Part shown: positions 34,701-47,109 of the stretch, piece after piece
Position numbering within the stretch: the stretch's first letter is position 1
Layout of the letters: each line of letters begins with the position of its first letter
Origin: Melieria omissa
Lineage: Eukaryota; Arthropoda; Insecta; Diptera; Ulidiidae
NCBI GenBank assembly: GCA_963971225.1
Contig: OZ020267.1
Coordinates: 110,192,163-110,256,162 of the forward strand
Length of the DNA: 64,000 nt
Direction: 5' to 3'
The notes under the pieces: model-generated
Seen by the model: the letters and a program-made list of their open reading frames with translations, nothing else
Databases searched by the model: none
Told to the model about the DNA's origin: nothing
Position numbers and translations under genes: made by a program

Positions 34701-35261
34701 CTTGAAATGCCACAAAAAGCACTTTGGCGGCAACGAGCAAAAAAAAAAATCAACACTCCCTCAGGCGGCTAATGACAAATTCGACCGCAGTTGTCGGCGA
34801 AGCAATGAAACGGCCCGAGGGTGTCGAAGAGCGGACCGAAAGTGCAGCACATGTGCGTGTTGGCGCTTTTCGGAATGTTGCCTGCAGTCGACAACATGCA
34901 AATGCAGCGAGCGACGAGCAGCGTTTTAGGCGCTTCGAACCGAATTATTAAATGTAATTATTGTGCGCGATGGACGTAGCAGACGTGACTGCGTGCGAGC
35001 GACATGTGAAAAGGCGCATTAACTTGACATGCAATGCGAACGATTGTGGTGGCGACAGCGGCCATGGCTTTTGGAGACAAAGCTTGGGGGCGGCAAGCGA
35101 GTAGGAAGTGGGGAGGGTGCGCAAAGAGTGGGTAGGCGTGGTGAGCAATTGGCGATGGCCATTCGAGTGTTTGTGGGCAAGTCTGTTGTTGGATTTGTGC
35201 CTTTCGCCCCCGTCGGCGCCGGTCAGCTAAGCAGATAAGGCGTAAAACTGAGGCGGACCAA

Positions 35262-35262
<1 letters not shown>

Positions 35263-35296
<34 letters not shown>
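35263..35296. repeat. (TG)17 microsatellite
   Basis: Thirty-four bases of uninterrupted TG, followed by a further GT-rich stretch to about 35320. Confidence 0.95.
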
Positions 35297-35299
<3 letters not shown>

Positions 35300-35859
35300 T
35301 TTTGTGGGTGTATGTGTGTGGAGCTGGATTGCCGGAAATTATATTTTGGGTGTGCAACATTTCATATGCAAATTAATCAAGATAAAATGCTTTCGTTTTT
35401 GAGCTCAACTTGTAATGGCGCATTTTCGGTGCAGTATTTGTGAACGGAATGTTGGCACACACACACACATAGGGGGTGAAAAGACACCACTCACATGCAT
35501 ATTTTATGGGTCTGGACAATGACTTTGAAATGATTTTGTATGCTCATTTCGGTGCCGTGTTGTGTGACAGCAGACTAGTAAAGGAATTTTTCGAGGGGGT
35601 TTTATTTGAACACATTTTGCCATATGGGCGGCGGGTTAAAACGTAAAGTGTCCATAAAGGGATGAGCTTGCTGGCTTTAATGGTCGTAATTGTGGTGCTA
35701 AGGTATTTTGATGGGTTTTCATACATAACTACGACAAACTTAAACTTGAATGGCTTTGGGATGATAATTTGTATGTAAACTTCCTGTGTAATGCACAAAA
35801 AACGTAAAAGGAACTAAATCAAACAAATAAAAAAATTTAATGGATTTTTTTAAATGATT

Positions 35860-37600
35860 GAAAAACTTGCTGGTGTAGTGTCCAAACAAAATAAAATTTA
35901 TAAAAAAAAATGGAAAAATTTTTTTAAGGTGAACTAAAAAATGGAATTATTAACTAATTAATTAATAAAAAAATTAAATTAAATTAATGAAATAAAACGT
36001 TTTATGATTTTTTTGAAAAAACTTACTGGTGTAATGCAAAAAAAGAAAATAAAATGTATGCAAAAAAAAAGTTTTTTATATAACCTAAAAAATTAAACTT
36101 ATAATTAATTTGTTTAAATTTAATAATCCAAAATGTATTAAATATTGAATACTTTATTGCATAACTTTAAATAAATACAAAAATTAATGCATTTTTTTTT
36201 AATGAATTAAAAACATTGCTGGTGTAATGCACAAAGAAGGCAAAAAAAACTAAACAAAATTAAAAAATACAAAGTATGTTTTTTTTAGGAAATTTATGTA
36301 TAAACTTGTGCAGAACAAATACAATAAAAAAAAATAAAATAAAACATAAATAACAAAAATTAAATAAAAAATAAATAAAATAATTTTTAAGCTAAAACTT
36401 TTAACAAATAAACTACTACAAGTATTTAAAATATTCAATAAAATAAAAAATATTAAAAAACATATATATTTCTATTCAATCGAATAGCATGATTAACAAA
36501 AAACCAGTTTTCAAAACTTAAAAAAAATATGAAATGAAAATCTCATGACAACTTTTTTTTTATTTATTAATTGTTTTTTTCTTTCCTAAAGCTTTGGCTA
36601 TATATCATTACATAAATAACTACTTATTGGAATAATAGATAATAGAGAAAAACAAAACAAAATAGTACAAAAAAAGGAAAATTAAAAACAATAAGAACAA
36701 AAAAACAAAAAAACCCAAATTGAAATCTCTTGGAAACTAATTATTTTGTTTTATTCATTATTGTTTCTTCTTCTCTTAAAGCTTTAGCTTAGAAATCAAA
36801 AATCATTATCACAGAAATTAAAAAAAATTAAATAAATCATAAAAAATATGAAAAAGTAAAATAAAATTGAAAATTTCCTTTTTAATTATTTGTTTATTCC
36901 TTCCTATGTATTTTCATTGTTTGTTTTTTCTTTGCTATGATTTTTATTATTAGTTATTCAATAATTAAAAACAGAAAATATCTTAGAAATGCAAAACAAA
37001 ATTGTTAAATAAATAAAAAATTTTAAAACTAAAAGAAAATCTACTAAAAGTTTAAATGTTTAAAAAATAAATTTTGGGTTTTATTATTTTGTTTTTTTCT
37101 TAAAGCTTTTGCTTTGAAATAGCTTCGAAATTAAAAAAAAAATTAATAAAATAATTAAAAGCATTTATGAACAAATTAAATTAAAATTTAAAAGTAATTA
37201 TTTTCATTTATTTATTATATAATTTGTTTTTTAAAGCTTAAGCCATAAAGCATTAAATAATACAACTCCAAAAAAACATAAAAAATATCTTAGAAATTCA
37301 AAACAAAATAGTAAAATAAATAGAAAAATTATTAAATAGAAAAAATCTACCCAAAAGTTGAAAAACTAAAAAAAAACTAAAACTGTTGGTTTATTTATTA
37401 TTTCGTTGTTTTTTTCCTAAAGCGTTTGCTCAGAAATAGCTCTGAAATTCAAAACAAAATATAAATTAAGTAATTTTAAAAAATATTAATAAAAAAATAT
37501 ATTATATCTCCCATAGAGTGTTATTCCTCGAAAACTTATTATTATGTTTTTTTTATAATTTTGTATTTTTTTTCTTTCCTTCTTATAGAAACATATTTTC
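35860..37600. repeat. Two adjoining AT-rich degenerate arrays
   Basis: From 35770 to 36240 the phrase AAAACTTGCTGGTGTAATGC recurs about every 150-190 bp (35863, 36018, 36211, with a related start near 35780). From 36540 to 37600 a unit of about 150-190 bp recurs with TTATTATTTTGTTTTTTTC, CTAAAGCTTTGGCTTAGAAAT and AAATTCAAAACAAAATAG (copies near 36580, 36760, 36930, 37090, 37215, 37400). The last copy ends just before exon 4. Confidence 0.7.
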
Positions 37601-37701
37601 AAAACTACCATTACTGATTCTACAGACTGCCCCAACCAATATTTGGTGGCAAACCCTATGCCTGGTTTGGATCGTACTACTCATATATATAACACACTCA
37701 C

Positions 37702-37849
37702 CTTCCCATGGGCAGCCCACAATTTCGGCACGCAGACAGACCGTTCGATCGTATTGGCCGTATGGATAAATGCGAATCTTCGAGGCGAAAATGATTGGCT
37801 GCAGCACATTCTCCACTTCACTGTAAGTGTTGATGTTGCCGGGCAGAAT
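37702..37849 (-). CDS. Ddr: Ddr coding exon 4: end of discoidin domain
   Basis: The exon encodes residues 176-224 plus one base. It completes the DS domain with PIIFASKIRIYP, TVCLRAEIVGC (C213 and C221) and PWE. Together with C65 and C109 these give the four cysteines expected for the two disulfides of DDR discoidin domains. The acceptor is TTCTACTACAG and the donor GTGAGT. A 13.9-kb intron follows. Confidence 0.92.
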
Positions 37850-37958
37850 CTGTAGTAGAAATAAAATAGACCAAAAGTAGAGGAAATGTTATGCCGTCGT
37901 TTATAAGTACTTTTTTTAAGACTCATTAATCCATGTTCAAGTGAAATTTCCCACTTAC
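37850..37958 (-). other. Ddr intron 3 (109 bp)
   Basis: A compact intron between the two discoidin exons (GTAAGT donor, TTCTACTACAG acceptor). Confidence 0.9.
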
Positions 37959-38190
37959 CTCTTTGCCTTGTGTGTTCTTCCAGCGTTGCCATTTGGCAAA
38001 ACCCGGACGCCAGTACTCCAGCACATACGCCTCGGTATACTCCTGGCCTTGGCCCTTGCCGAAACGACCCTGCGTACGTATGACCGTTATGACATGCGTC
38101 TGCAGCAGATCGACCTGTAGGTACTCCTTCAATGCATTGGACACCATATGCTTGGGACACCAGGCGCCGCCGTTATTATCGGTTTTCAGT
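37959..38190 (-). CDS. Ddr: Ddr coding exon 3: core of discoidin domain
   Basis: The exon encodes residues 98-175 of the DS domain. It carries GGAWCP (C109), LKEYLQVDL, the loop TQGRFGKGQGQEY (137-149) and the RWKN block, all colinear with the collagen-binding discoidin domain of DDR proteins. The acceptor is CTTCTTTTAG at 38191-38192, with donor GTAAGT at 37957-37958. It is separated from exon 4 by a 108-bp intron, the only short intron in the ectodomain. The first bases of this exon and its acceptor are duplicated about 257 bp into the preceding intron (see the duplication entry). Confidence 0.92.
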
Positions 38191-38730
38191 CTAAAAGAAG
38201 ATGGAAGTCAAATAAAATAGAAAATGTTAATTAAAGGGAGAACGAAGCTAGTTTTCAAATATTTTTAAAAAATGATTTTTTGTTAGTTTTCTTCTGGTAA
38301 TTTGAAATATTTTTTGTTTTAGATTTTCATTATTTTATGAATATTAAAAATTAACTCTTAAAAAAAAATGAGCGAATTTCGAAAAGTCAAAACTGCATTC
38401 AACTCTACTGTCAACTTTTAGGCGCTTACTCCCTATCGATTTTCAGTCTAAAAGAAGATGGAAGGCAAACAAACTACAGAAGAAAATAGAACGAAGCTAG
38501 TTTTCATATATTTTTCTATAATTGAAATTGTTACAGTTTTCTGTAAGGGATTTACGCCCATATTTTTTTTTGTAATTTGAAATATTTTTTTATTTCTATT
38601 TTCATGATTTTATGAAAATTAAATATGAATATTTTGAGTATTAATAAATTCTTTTTAAAAAAATGTACCAAAATTTCGAAAAGTCTAAACTTCATGCCAC
38701 CCCACTGTCAACTTTTAGGCGCTCATTCCC
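38177..38730. repeat. 257-bp tandem duplication spanning the exon 3 splice acceptor
   Basis: Copy A (38177-38433) starts in the first 14 coding bases of exon 3 and runs into intron 2. Copy B (38434-38730) repeats it. The shared block TTTTCAGTCTAAAAGAAGAT appears at 38183 and 38440, followed in both by GGAAG, GAACGAAGCTAGTTTTCA, a TAATTTGAAATATTTTTT part, TTTCGAAAAGTC, and ACTGTCAACTTTTAGGCGCT. Copy B therefore carries a second acceptor (AG at 38448-38449) with its pyrimidine tract preserved. Spliced to exon 2 it would read R-L-K-I-D-R-E then stop. The duplication is seen; any use of the decoy site is inference. Confidence 0.85.
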
Positions 38731-39699
38731 GCTTTTCAATGTTTCCGTAATGCTGTCTCGGTGTTGCCACCTTTTTTGGCGAAGCCTTTCGATTACGCTC
38801 CGCATTTTCTTTTCGTAATATTTCCTACTGTTGGCTATAGGCCATGGTTACAGCAGTACAACAAAAACAATAAAATGCACAAGTAGCAGTTGTTGACTTG
38901 CGTTGTCGTTAAATTGTGGCATGTAGCACATTGTTTTTGCTGTCGTCGCTGTCGTTGTCGTTGTCCTGACATTTCAATACACAGCCGAGAGACGTGTGTT
39001 GTTTGGAAGGGGGCAGGAATAGAGCAGAAATCGCAATGGCAGCAACAAAAACCCATAAAAAAAATACAAGCAACGTCGTCACAGAACTGCGGCTACTGGC
39101 CGCTGACATGGCATGCGGTATGTGGCCGCTGCCGCAGCGGCAATGCCAATGGCACCAGGCACTGGTTGGTCGTACGGCTTGTAAAAAGGAAAAATATAAA
39201 TTAATTGACTTTAAATGACGGCACCACACAGCGTTCGGTATTCGCCTTGCCAAGTGGCCAAGTTGTTGCGGCTTAACTAAATGCGGTTTAGGCGGTTTAA
39301 GCGAGCCAGCAGATTGTGTCTTCGCTGCACAGCAGCGGCAAGCAACGAGCGGGCCGCGGCGGGTTGCGGCGGGTTGCGGCCAGATAAGTTCGTTAAGCGC
39401 ACAAGAAAGCAGCAGGATGTTGTCTGCGTAATTAAGGATTAATTTAAATTATGCGCTGCCGGCAACAACTTGACGGCGCAGGCCTTATTGATATCTTCGG
39501 CCAAGTGTTCGGTCGACTGAGAGCACTCATGGCAACTCGTTGCTACGAGGGGGTTTTCCGAGCAATTGCGAGCTGATCTTCGAAGTTGGTGGCAACATTG
39601 GTGGGCGCCATGCGATTGGAGTCGATGACAGGAATGTAGCTAATGGAAGAAGACTTGGTGGAAAATTAAAAAAAAAACGTTCGGCATGTGACTTGATCT

Positions 39700-41350
39700 A
39701 AGAAGGTTTTGAGGAAGATTTTAAAGAAGAAACTTTAGGTATAGTTATGACTATATCTAAAAATGAACTTAAGAGACTTTCTAGAAGAACTGTTTTCCAA
39801 CTCACTTTGATTAACAGTTTAACCATCAACAACCTTAAAATTGTACAAGAATGAGTTCCTTATGTTGACAGATCTAACGCCAATGGCAAGAGTGCTGCTT
39901 TAGGTTTAATAAAAAACTTAAATAGTAGGTCTTTAAAAAAAGAAGATATGACCAGATCAAAATATAAACTTAAGAGACTTCCTAGAAAATCTGTGGTCTT
40001 ACTCAGATCACTTCGATATTTTTTTTACCTAATAAGTAAGAGTCCCTAATGTTGAATGATTTAAGGCCAATGCACAGTGATTCGTTCCATAGACAAAATT
40101 CCAAAAATGTATGGTCTCAGAATTTAACGACTTTGATGTAATTTGAAAGGTAAAACTCTAACTAAGAAAACTCCAAAAAATCTGTGCAAAAAAATAATTA
40201 GTGCCTGTGCAAAAGCGGCTAAAAGTTGAAACTTTTTTCTCAAAAAAATTTAAACTCATATTTTCAGTTTTTTAGTCTATTGAATAAAAAAATTGTAAAA
40301 AATACATGGTTACCAAGAAGTTGCTTAAGCTGTCAACGTAGGTTAAGAAACGATGTGGCTATTTTCGGTTTTAATGTTTTCTCAAAATTTGTAAAGCTGA
40401 AGCTTTTACTGTACTTTTAATTTAAAATATTTTTCGAAATTAAAAATCTGAAAATTGGCAAAACTTAGAGGAAAATATCTAAAAAGTATGTGAAAGTATG
40501 TTCCTGGATTTTTTTTTAATTTTAAGAACCATTCTTTCTTTTTCGGATAATGTAATTACATCCTCCGATATCTTCCGATCTCAGAAAATAATTCAATTTG
40601 AAAAGTGGTCTAAACACGTATTTTTCGACGAAATTTATTTAATTTATCCCTAAAAGTATGCAATCAGCACGAAAAATGATAAAATATGCAAAAATGCAAA
40701 ACATACATCTATTATTATCGTTTTTATTGCAAATCCAGAGGGTCCTAAGACAATTTCTGTTACTCTTTGGAATAACCAATGTTGACGTTACCGATTAAAT
40801 GTAAAATCTGAAAAATCTAGTAAACACACTTGGTGCTATAGCTCTCCAAAAATGACGAAATTTGCAAATTTTAATCTCAGCCATTGCCAAACTACAACAG
40901 TCTAAGAAAAACCAAATGGAGATTTCAATTCAGCAGACTATGGTTAACTAGTATACCAAGTTTTATGATGAACGGACCACTCCTTCTAATTTTGTCCCGC
41001 GGTTGTATGGAGTCGAATCACTGTGCAATGGCTCAAATGCTGTTAATGATTTCTTAGAAGATTTCAAAAAACCATATAACTTATGACTAGATCAAAATAC
41101 GAACTATAGGTACTTCCTAAAGAAGTATGGTCTTACTCTGATCACGTCGACTTACAAGTATGAGTTCCTTATATTTACTGATTTTAGAAGCAGAATTGCA
41201 GCATAGAAGCAGAATTGGTTTCATAGAAGACTTTGGAGAATATTTCAAGAAAATATATATATAACTATATCTAAATATCAACTTAAGGCACATCCCAGAA
41301 GCTCTATATACGACTAGATCACAACTAAAGGTACTTCCTAGAATACTGTG
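39700..41350. repeat. Old dispersed repeats (about 100-200 bp) with ACTTAAGAGACTTCCTAGAA
   Basis: The phrase TATGACTAGATCAAAATA..AACTTAAGAGACTTCCTAGAA and CTTACTCTGATCAC recurs near 39745, 39945, 41080 and 41260, with GAGTTCCTTATGTTGACAGAT after it. Copies are heavily diverged and separated by unrelated DNA. Confidence 0.5.
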
Positions 41351-41409
41351 TACTCAGATAACTTAGATTTTAGATTTAACAAGTAGGATTTTCGAATATA
41401 GACTGATTT

Positions 41410-41795
41410 AAGATCACCTGGCCTCTGGTGAGGTCAAAACCAGGTAAAAAAGACCATGTTCTTACATAACAGATGTGATCTATTGGAGAGAACATGCATA
41501 TAGTGAAACGTCGAAAGAGTTGTGGAAGTCGGATGTAATATGAAAACAGTTTGTAAGTATATAGTATCGTGAGGCTCATTGTGGTTGTAATTCTTATGGA
41601 GAAGAAGACGCGGTCATGCACTTTATGTGCCAAAGTCCATCTCTGACCAGGAAAAACTAGCACTTCCTAGGCTCTTCATATTATCGAGATTCCAGGGAGA
41701 TAGCTTGGTTCATATTTGAGGTGATTTCCAGTACCCTAAAGAGGGAGTCGGTCGCACCATCCCAAAGTGATATCACAACATGTCATAGTTAGTGC
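41410..41795 (+). pseudogene. Relic of a non-LTR retrotransposon (ORF2 C-terminal end)
   Basis: One frame, interrupted by several stops, reads SYITDVIYWREHAYSE, then HCGCNSYGEEDAVMHFMCQS, then PSLTRKN, a stop, and HFLGSSYYRDSREIAW. The pattern C-x-C..GEE..V-H-x-x-C..P-x-L...R....LG is the C-terminal Cys/His motif of I/Jockey-type LINE ORF2 proteins, and VI..W.EHA resembles the VITGHC..G.HA block that precedes it. Only this end is recognisable and it is not functional. Confidence 0.5.
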
Positions 41796-42849
41796 TTAGT
41801 AAACTTTTCAGTTTATAGAAAAATGAGGATCAAAATTCAGCGTTCATTCTTTTCTAGAAGGAACTGGGCACTGACAAGAAGGTAGAAGATGATATCATAT
41901 TTTAGAAACTAGAATGAGTTGATAGATTCATTAATTAGCTTTGATTAAATCATGAATGAAATTAAAAAACTTGAGTCCTTTCGAAAAGTAATCACCTTGG
42001 CTCTTCAGCAGACCCTACTTAGATTTTCGGAAAACCCTAATCGAGAAACTGAGTGAGATACAACAAAAGGTCTCAACAAAAAAAGAAAGGACTAAAAATC
42101 ATCTCCTTCTCTTCAGCAAGTCAGTTTCCCTGAAAAACGCAACACACTCCAATCTGAAAAAGACTTACAGTCAGTTTTAGAACAACTTCTTTCCAGGATA
42201 TGTTTCATCATACAAAGACACATTTTATTGATTTTTAAATATATATTTTCTTAAGTCAACATCGATCTCCACTCATAATTGAACAGTTTACATTTGAGGT
42301 CTGTTAGTGCTTATCGTGAATGCACATTAATTTGCACAATGATATCGTCATCGATAGAGTGACTCAACTGTTTGTTCTATTAAACAAACTTTTATTTTAT
42401 CAATAAATACATATTGAGTTCGAATAAGTGGATATGTGGCGCTGCTTATCTCTGGGGTGCGTGTCGTATCGTGTCTTTGGTTCGCCTATCAGTCAATCCA
42501 TAGTGATTTATCTATTTATTTCTTTATGGTTTGTATTGGCTTTGTGATGTACCGTCTGCTTTGTTTTTATCTAACTTTGTGTTGTACTATTTACTTTTAG
42601 TCGGCACTGCAGATTTATTTTTAACTCTTTATCTTTTAATTATTGATTTTACTTGAAAAAGTAAATAACAAAGGCTTCTTTTTCATATTTCCTGTGGGGA
42701 GAATGTACAATCATAAGAAATGCTAGAAGAACCTTAAAGTGCTGCAATATAACCGATAAACAAGAATCTTACTGCTACCGGAAATGTGAGATCTGCTTTC
42801 CGGACTTGGAAATAATATTTTAAAAAAGATTTTATAGGCATTCTTTAGC

Positions 42850-44430
42850 CATTAGAGAAGCAAGTGACGAGTCTGTGATGAACTAAAATTTTTATAGAAA
42901 AATAAGAATTTTAGAGTAGCAACTGACAAGTCCGTGAGATTCAAAATTTTAAATAAAAATAAATATTTTAGAGTAGCAAGTAACGAGACTCTGCGAACCT
43001 ATGTTTTTAAGCTAACTTTCTAGGTAACTTTCTAAATAAAAATAAGTACTTTAGAGTAGAAAGTGACGAGTCTTTGTGGACCTAAAGTTTTTAAATAAAA
43101 TAAATATTTTAGAATACTGAGGACCTATCTGCTGAAACCAACTTTTCAGACAACTTGTTACATAAAAATAAATATTTTATAGTAAGAAGTAATGAGCAAT
43201 TGAGGACCTAACTTTGTTAACTAACTTTCTAGACAATTTTTTAAATAAAAATAAGTGGTTTAGAGTAGAAAGTGGCGAGTCTTAGTGGACCTAAAATTTT
43301 TAAATAAAAATTAATATTTTAGAATACTGAGGACGTAGCTTCTGAAACCAACTTTTCAGACAACTATGTAACAAGTTATGTAAAAATAAATGCTTTAGAG
43401 AAAGAAGTAATGAGTCGTTGAGGACTTAACCCTTTCGGTACTTCTTTTTTGTTTTTAACTTTAAAAATCATTCTTTTCCATTTTATTACTGTTTCAGTCT
43501 ACATAATGAATAATCAAAAGTAATTTTTTAAAATATTGTTCGAAAAAGTGGTTTTTGGGCATCATGAAATGTGGCATAGTAAGAAATAAAAAAAATCGTA
43601 CAGCCTTAGTGAACTATATTTGGGATCTAATTTTTTTTACACTTACTCAAGCAATAAATACCTACTAGATTACTTACATAAACCTATAAAAAAATTGAGG
43701 TTTGTAATAGAATAAATAAAAGTACGAAATGACCACTTTTTGCTAAATACGCAGCTCGATAGGACTGCGCACTTTCTGAACCCTTACAATTTACTTGGTA
43801 CACTAATCAAAATATTTTTTTCATTATTTGGTATAAAAACCTCCAGAGAAAAATACAAAAATAGAAAAATATACTATCCACAAGTTTTTGACCTAAAACA
43901 GGCACTGAAAAGAGACTATGCCATATGGCATAGAATAACCGAAAGGGTTAACTTTGTTAAATAACTTTCTAAACAATTTTTAAAATAAAAATATATATTT
44001 CAGATTAGCAACTGAGGAGTCTCTGTGGACCTAACTTTTTTGAATAAATATAAATATTTCAGAGCAGCAACTGACGAGTCTTTGAGGATCTAACCTTTTA
44101 AACTAACCTTCTACACAGCTTTTTAAATAAAAATAAATATTTTAGAGATGCAAAATATGAGTCTCTGAGGACATAACGTTTAAAACTAAGTTTCTAGATA
44201 CATTTTTAAATAAGAATAAATATTTTAATGTGGCAAGTAACGAGTCTCTGAAGACACAACTTTTTAAACCAACTTTTAAGATGACTTTTAAATAAAAAGA
44301 AATATTTTAGAAAAGCAAAATATGTCTCTGAGGACATAACTTTTAAACTAACTTTCCAGAGAACTTTTAAATAAAAATAAATATTTTAGAGTGACAGGTG
44401 ATGAGTCTCTGAGGACATAACTTTTGTTTA
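42850..44430. repeat. Degenerate tandem array, unit about 57-87 bp, about 15 copies, split by a MITE
   Basis: The unit phrases are TTTTAAATAAAAATAAATAT, TTTAGAGTAGCAAGTGACGA, GTCTCTGAGGACCTAACTTT and AAACTAACTTTCTAGACAAC. The (A/T)GACGAGTCT landmark recurs from 42858 to 44394. The copy starting near 43404 is interrupted at its TTAA by the element at 43430-43947 and resumes at 43948. Confidence 0.88.
43430..43947. mobile_element. piggyBac-like MITE, 518 bp, TTAA target site
   Basis: The terminal inverted repeats are perfect for 10 bp, CCCTTTCGGT at the left and ACCGAAAGGG at the right, each bordered by TTAA (43426-43429 and 43948-43951). Joining the flanks gives GAGGACTTAACTTTGTTAA, which matches uninterrupted array copies such as that near 43210 (GAGGACCTAACTTTGTTAA), so the empty site is visible internally. 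TTAA duplication and CCC-type ends are the signature of the piggyBac superfamily. Inside are inverted pieces AAAAAGTGGT / ACCACTTTTT and a palindrome ATGCCATATGGCAT. An open frame of 74 codons (43740-43964) runs out of the right end and resembles no transposase I know. Confidence 0.85.
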
Positions 44431-47109
44431 CTACTTTTGTAGATAAAATAATTTAAATAAATTAAATGAATGAATTAAAAGTAAACAAAATTAAACAATA
44501 AAATTAACAAATTAATTAAAATAAATTAAAATAAAATAAATTAAATCTCTTGCACTACCAAAAATTAAAAAACCATTTTTTGAAATCTGTATGTTCTTTA
44601 AATGTTAAAATCCTGCTAAAAGGACATTAGATCAGAAAATGGAAAACTGAGTACTTATGCAAGGTAATTAAAAATTATTTCTGCTTCAATGCCTATATCA
44701 TCTTTTGGATGAGTCAAATGTTCTGTCACACGATTTAATAATTCAATCATATCACAGCTCTCTCACGATCCATTTCACCACTGTCTCGTGAGACCAGGTC
44801 GTCAGGAACATTTCTATGGCTTTAATAATATTCAAAACTACAAAAAGTCTTTGACGCTTTTCATGTTGACATCAATTACCACTTTCAGATAAGCCTTAAG
44901 CCATTATTTAAGTTATTTAAGACAGTAATTTAAGCTCTCTCGAACAAGGTTACTCACAACAAAATGATTACTGCGAGGTACAACCAAGTGCAACGCCTAC
45001 AAACAGATCAGTCACGTTCAATTTCAGTAACTTGCTGTGACCAGATAAATTAAGTTCGCTGCTTGAGAACGACTTTAAATTCATAGTCCTTGAGCTTCTG
45101 TTTTCATCTGTAATCACTTAAAGTTTGTTGCCTACGGCAATGGACCCTTCTTCCTCTTTGCAGCAAAATCTTGTAGCAGTCTCGCAACACGAATCTTTGC
45201 TCTGCCATTAAGAAATCAACAATTAGCGAACTGCAATGTGTCTTTTGCCACTTGCGCCCGCTGGCTGCAACAAATTCAGTTGAATAAGCATAATCGAGCT
45301 AAGAGTTTTGCCGTGTTGCCTACTCATCAAAGGTTCCCTCGACAGCGCCCTGAAGCCGTCGCCAGTAATCAAGCAACCGTAGCAATGCGAGCAAGAACTG
45401 GACACGAAAGCATCTACAATTTAGATTTTTTCTTAATTTGTTTTGTTTTTATTTTTTCCCACAACGTTTTGCAAAGATAAACAAACCTTAGGTATGGTTT
45501 ATATCTTTGTACATCTGGCATTACAAAAGGCCGACTGCGCCTTAGTTTATAATTTACATGCATAAAACAACCACAACAATAAAAACAACACTGCTGAAAT
45601 GCTCATTATTCTCTTGCCACAAAGTGAAGTGGCCATAAACGCGAACATTAAGTCGGGCGCTGTGCGTAGGGAATTCTTAGGAAAAGGTAGAAATGAAAAT
45701 ATGATGAAACGGCATTACATGCTGGGCCGCTAATAGGACCCGCTGGCCGTTTGCCTGTTGACTGTTGGCTGTTGGCTGTTGGCTGTCGGTCGGCCGCAGC
45801 TTTTGTAGTTGTTGCGAGCAGTTAAATTCGTTCGCTTTGATTATAAGAAAACAAGAAAAACAATAACAAAAAAATAATGTTTGAGTGCAAGTTGCAGCCA
45901 AAGATGTTGACATGTAAATTGGTTACTTGGTGGAATGATGAAGCATTATTGCGCGAGTGGCTCCTCAACGTTGTAAATAATTAAATGTCTTCACATGATG
46001 TGAGCATGCGGAATGTTCTGTGATGTTGTTCAATTGTGCGCTTGCATCTAAATTAATGGATGGACGGTTGGGCAGGAATGGAGATGTGAGGTGAGAGCGC
46101 TGAACACTTAAAATTTTCAAATATTACTATTGAAATTTTATTTGAAATTTCTTCAATTTTTGTTACATCTTGTTTACATCTTTTCTTATGAGTATCGAAT
46201 GAGACTTATGACCCACTGACTTGTGATTCCACAAACTAGATGCATATCCATTAAATCATCATTTTTTCTTCTAATCAAAGCGCAAAAACTTCATTAGTTT
46301 TCGAAATAAAACCAATCATTGTGTGTGAGTGTGCGTTTCCTGCTATTAAAATGTTGATCTATGATTTTAAATGATTTCCACCTATGCAACAGCAACTAGA
46401 AACATGTTCACACTGTGGCTTTGGATCAAAAGCATCTCATCACACGCAGTTCAACAAATCAAATGTCTTTTGTGTTGGCGAAAAGCTCGTAAAGTCTGTT
46501 GCTCGTAAACTGTAATTAAAATCTTTACGAAGCTTTCGAGTCATCATTATTTATTTTCCTTTTCGTTGTGTTGTGTTTTTAATTACGCAAATCATTAAAC
46601 TGCGGTTTGGTTCAATTCATTAAAGCCACTATTTGAATAACCAAATAATTGCATTGATTTCACGCGCAATTATGAAGCCAGGTTATGCAGAGATTTGTTT
46701 GTAAAGATCGTAAACATTGTAAAGCTTCGATTTGTATAAAAAATTACGAGACTTTGTTTTGCTTGACGTTAATTGTTTATTTCGGAAATTTTATAGCACC
46801 AACAGATGGTTGCAAATGGTTAGTGTCATAAGGCAAATAGATAGAAGGCCATTTGCTCAAAACACATAGGTTAAGGTTTTCGTTTTTGATCGATATTCAT
46901 GGCCCTTTAAATGCTTTGAGGTGAATAGTTTTGAAATGTTTTACGCATGTCAGACAGACAGAGTGATGTGAAAATGGAAGTGGTGCAAGTTTTTTTGAGG
47001 TATAAAAGCAAAATTTGATTGTAGAGAAGCATTTTTAAGTCTGAAATGTAGAAAATAGCGGGTCCAGAATTCTGCTTGAGATGGAAAACAACTAGAGGGT
47101 TTGTTAGGT

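Larger units (their letters stand above)
23808..37701 (-). other. Ddr intron 4 (13.9 kb)
   Basis: Holds the TAAT-rich tract with a long palindrome (25090-27010), three tandem arrays (28430-29060, 30300-31200, 31620-31710), a (TG) microsatellite (35263-35296) and AT-rich repeats (35860-37600). The stretches 23808-25080, 27020-28420, 29070-30290, 31720-33840 and 34140-35850 look single-copy with CAA/GTT runs; no gene was seen in them. Confidence 0.75.

Noticed and set aside
34138..34740. Overlapping open frames of 175 and 200 codons on opposite strands
   Set aside because: Both come from CAA/GTT and poly-A/T low-complexity sequence with no recognisable protein features.
37681..38220. Open frames on the plus strand across exons 3 and 4
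   Set aside because: They are antisense shadows of the discoidin exons.
43740..43964. 74-codon open frame inside the piggyBac-like MITE
   Set aside because: It runs across the element end into the array and has no transposase motif, so it is probably chance.
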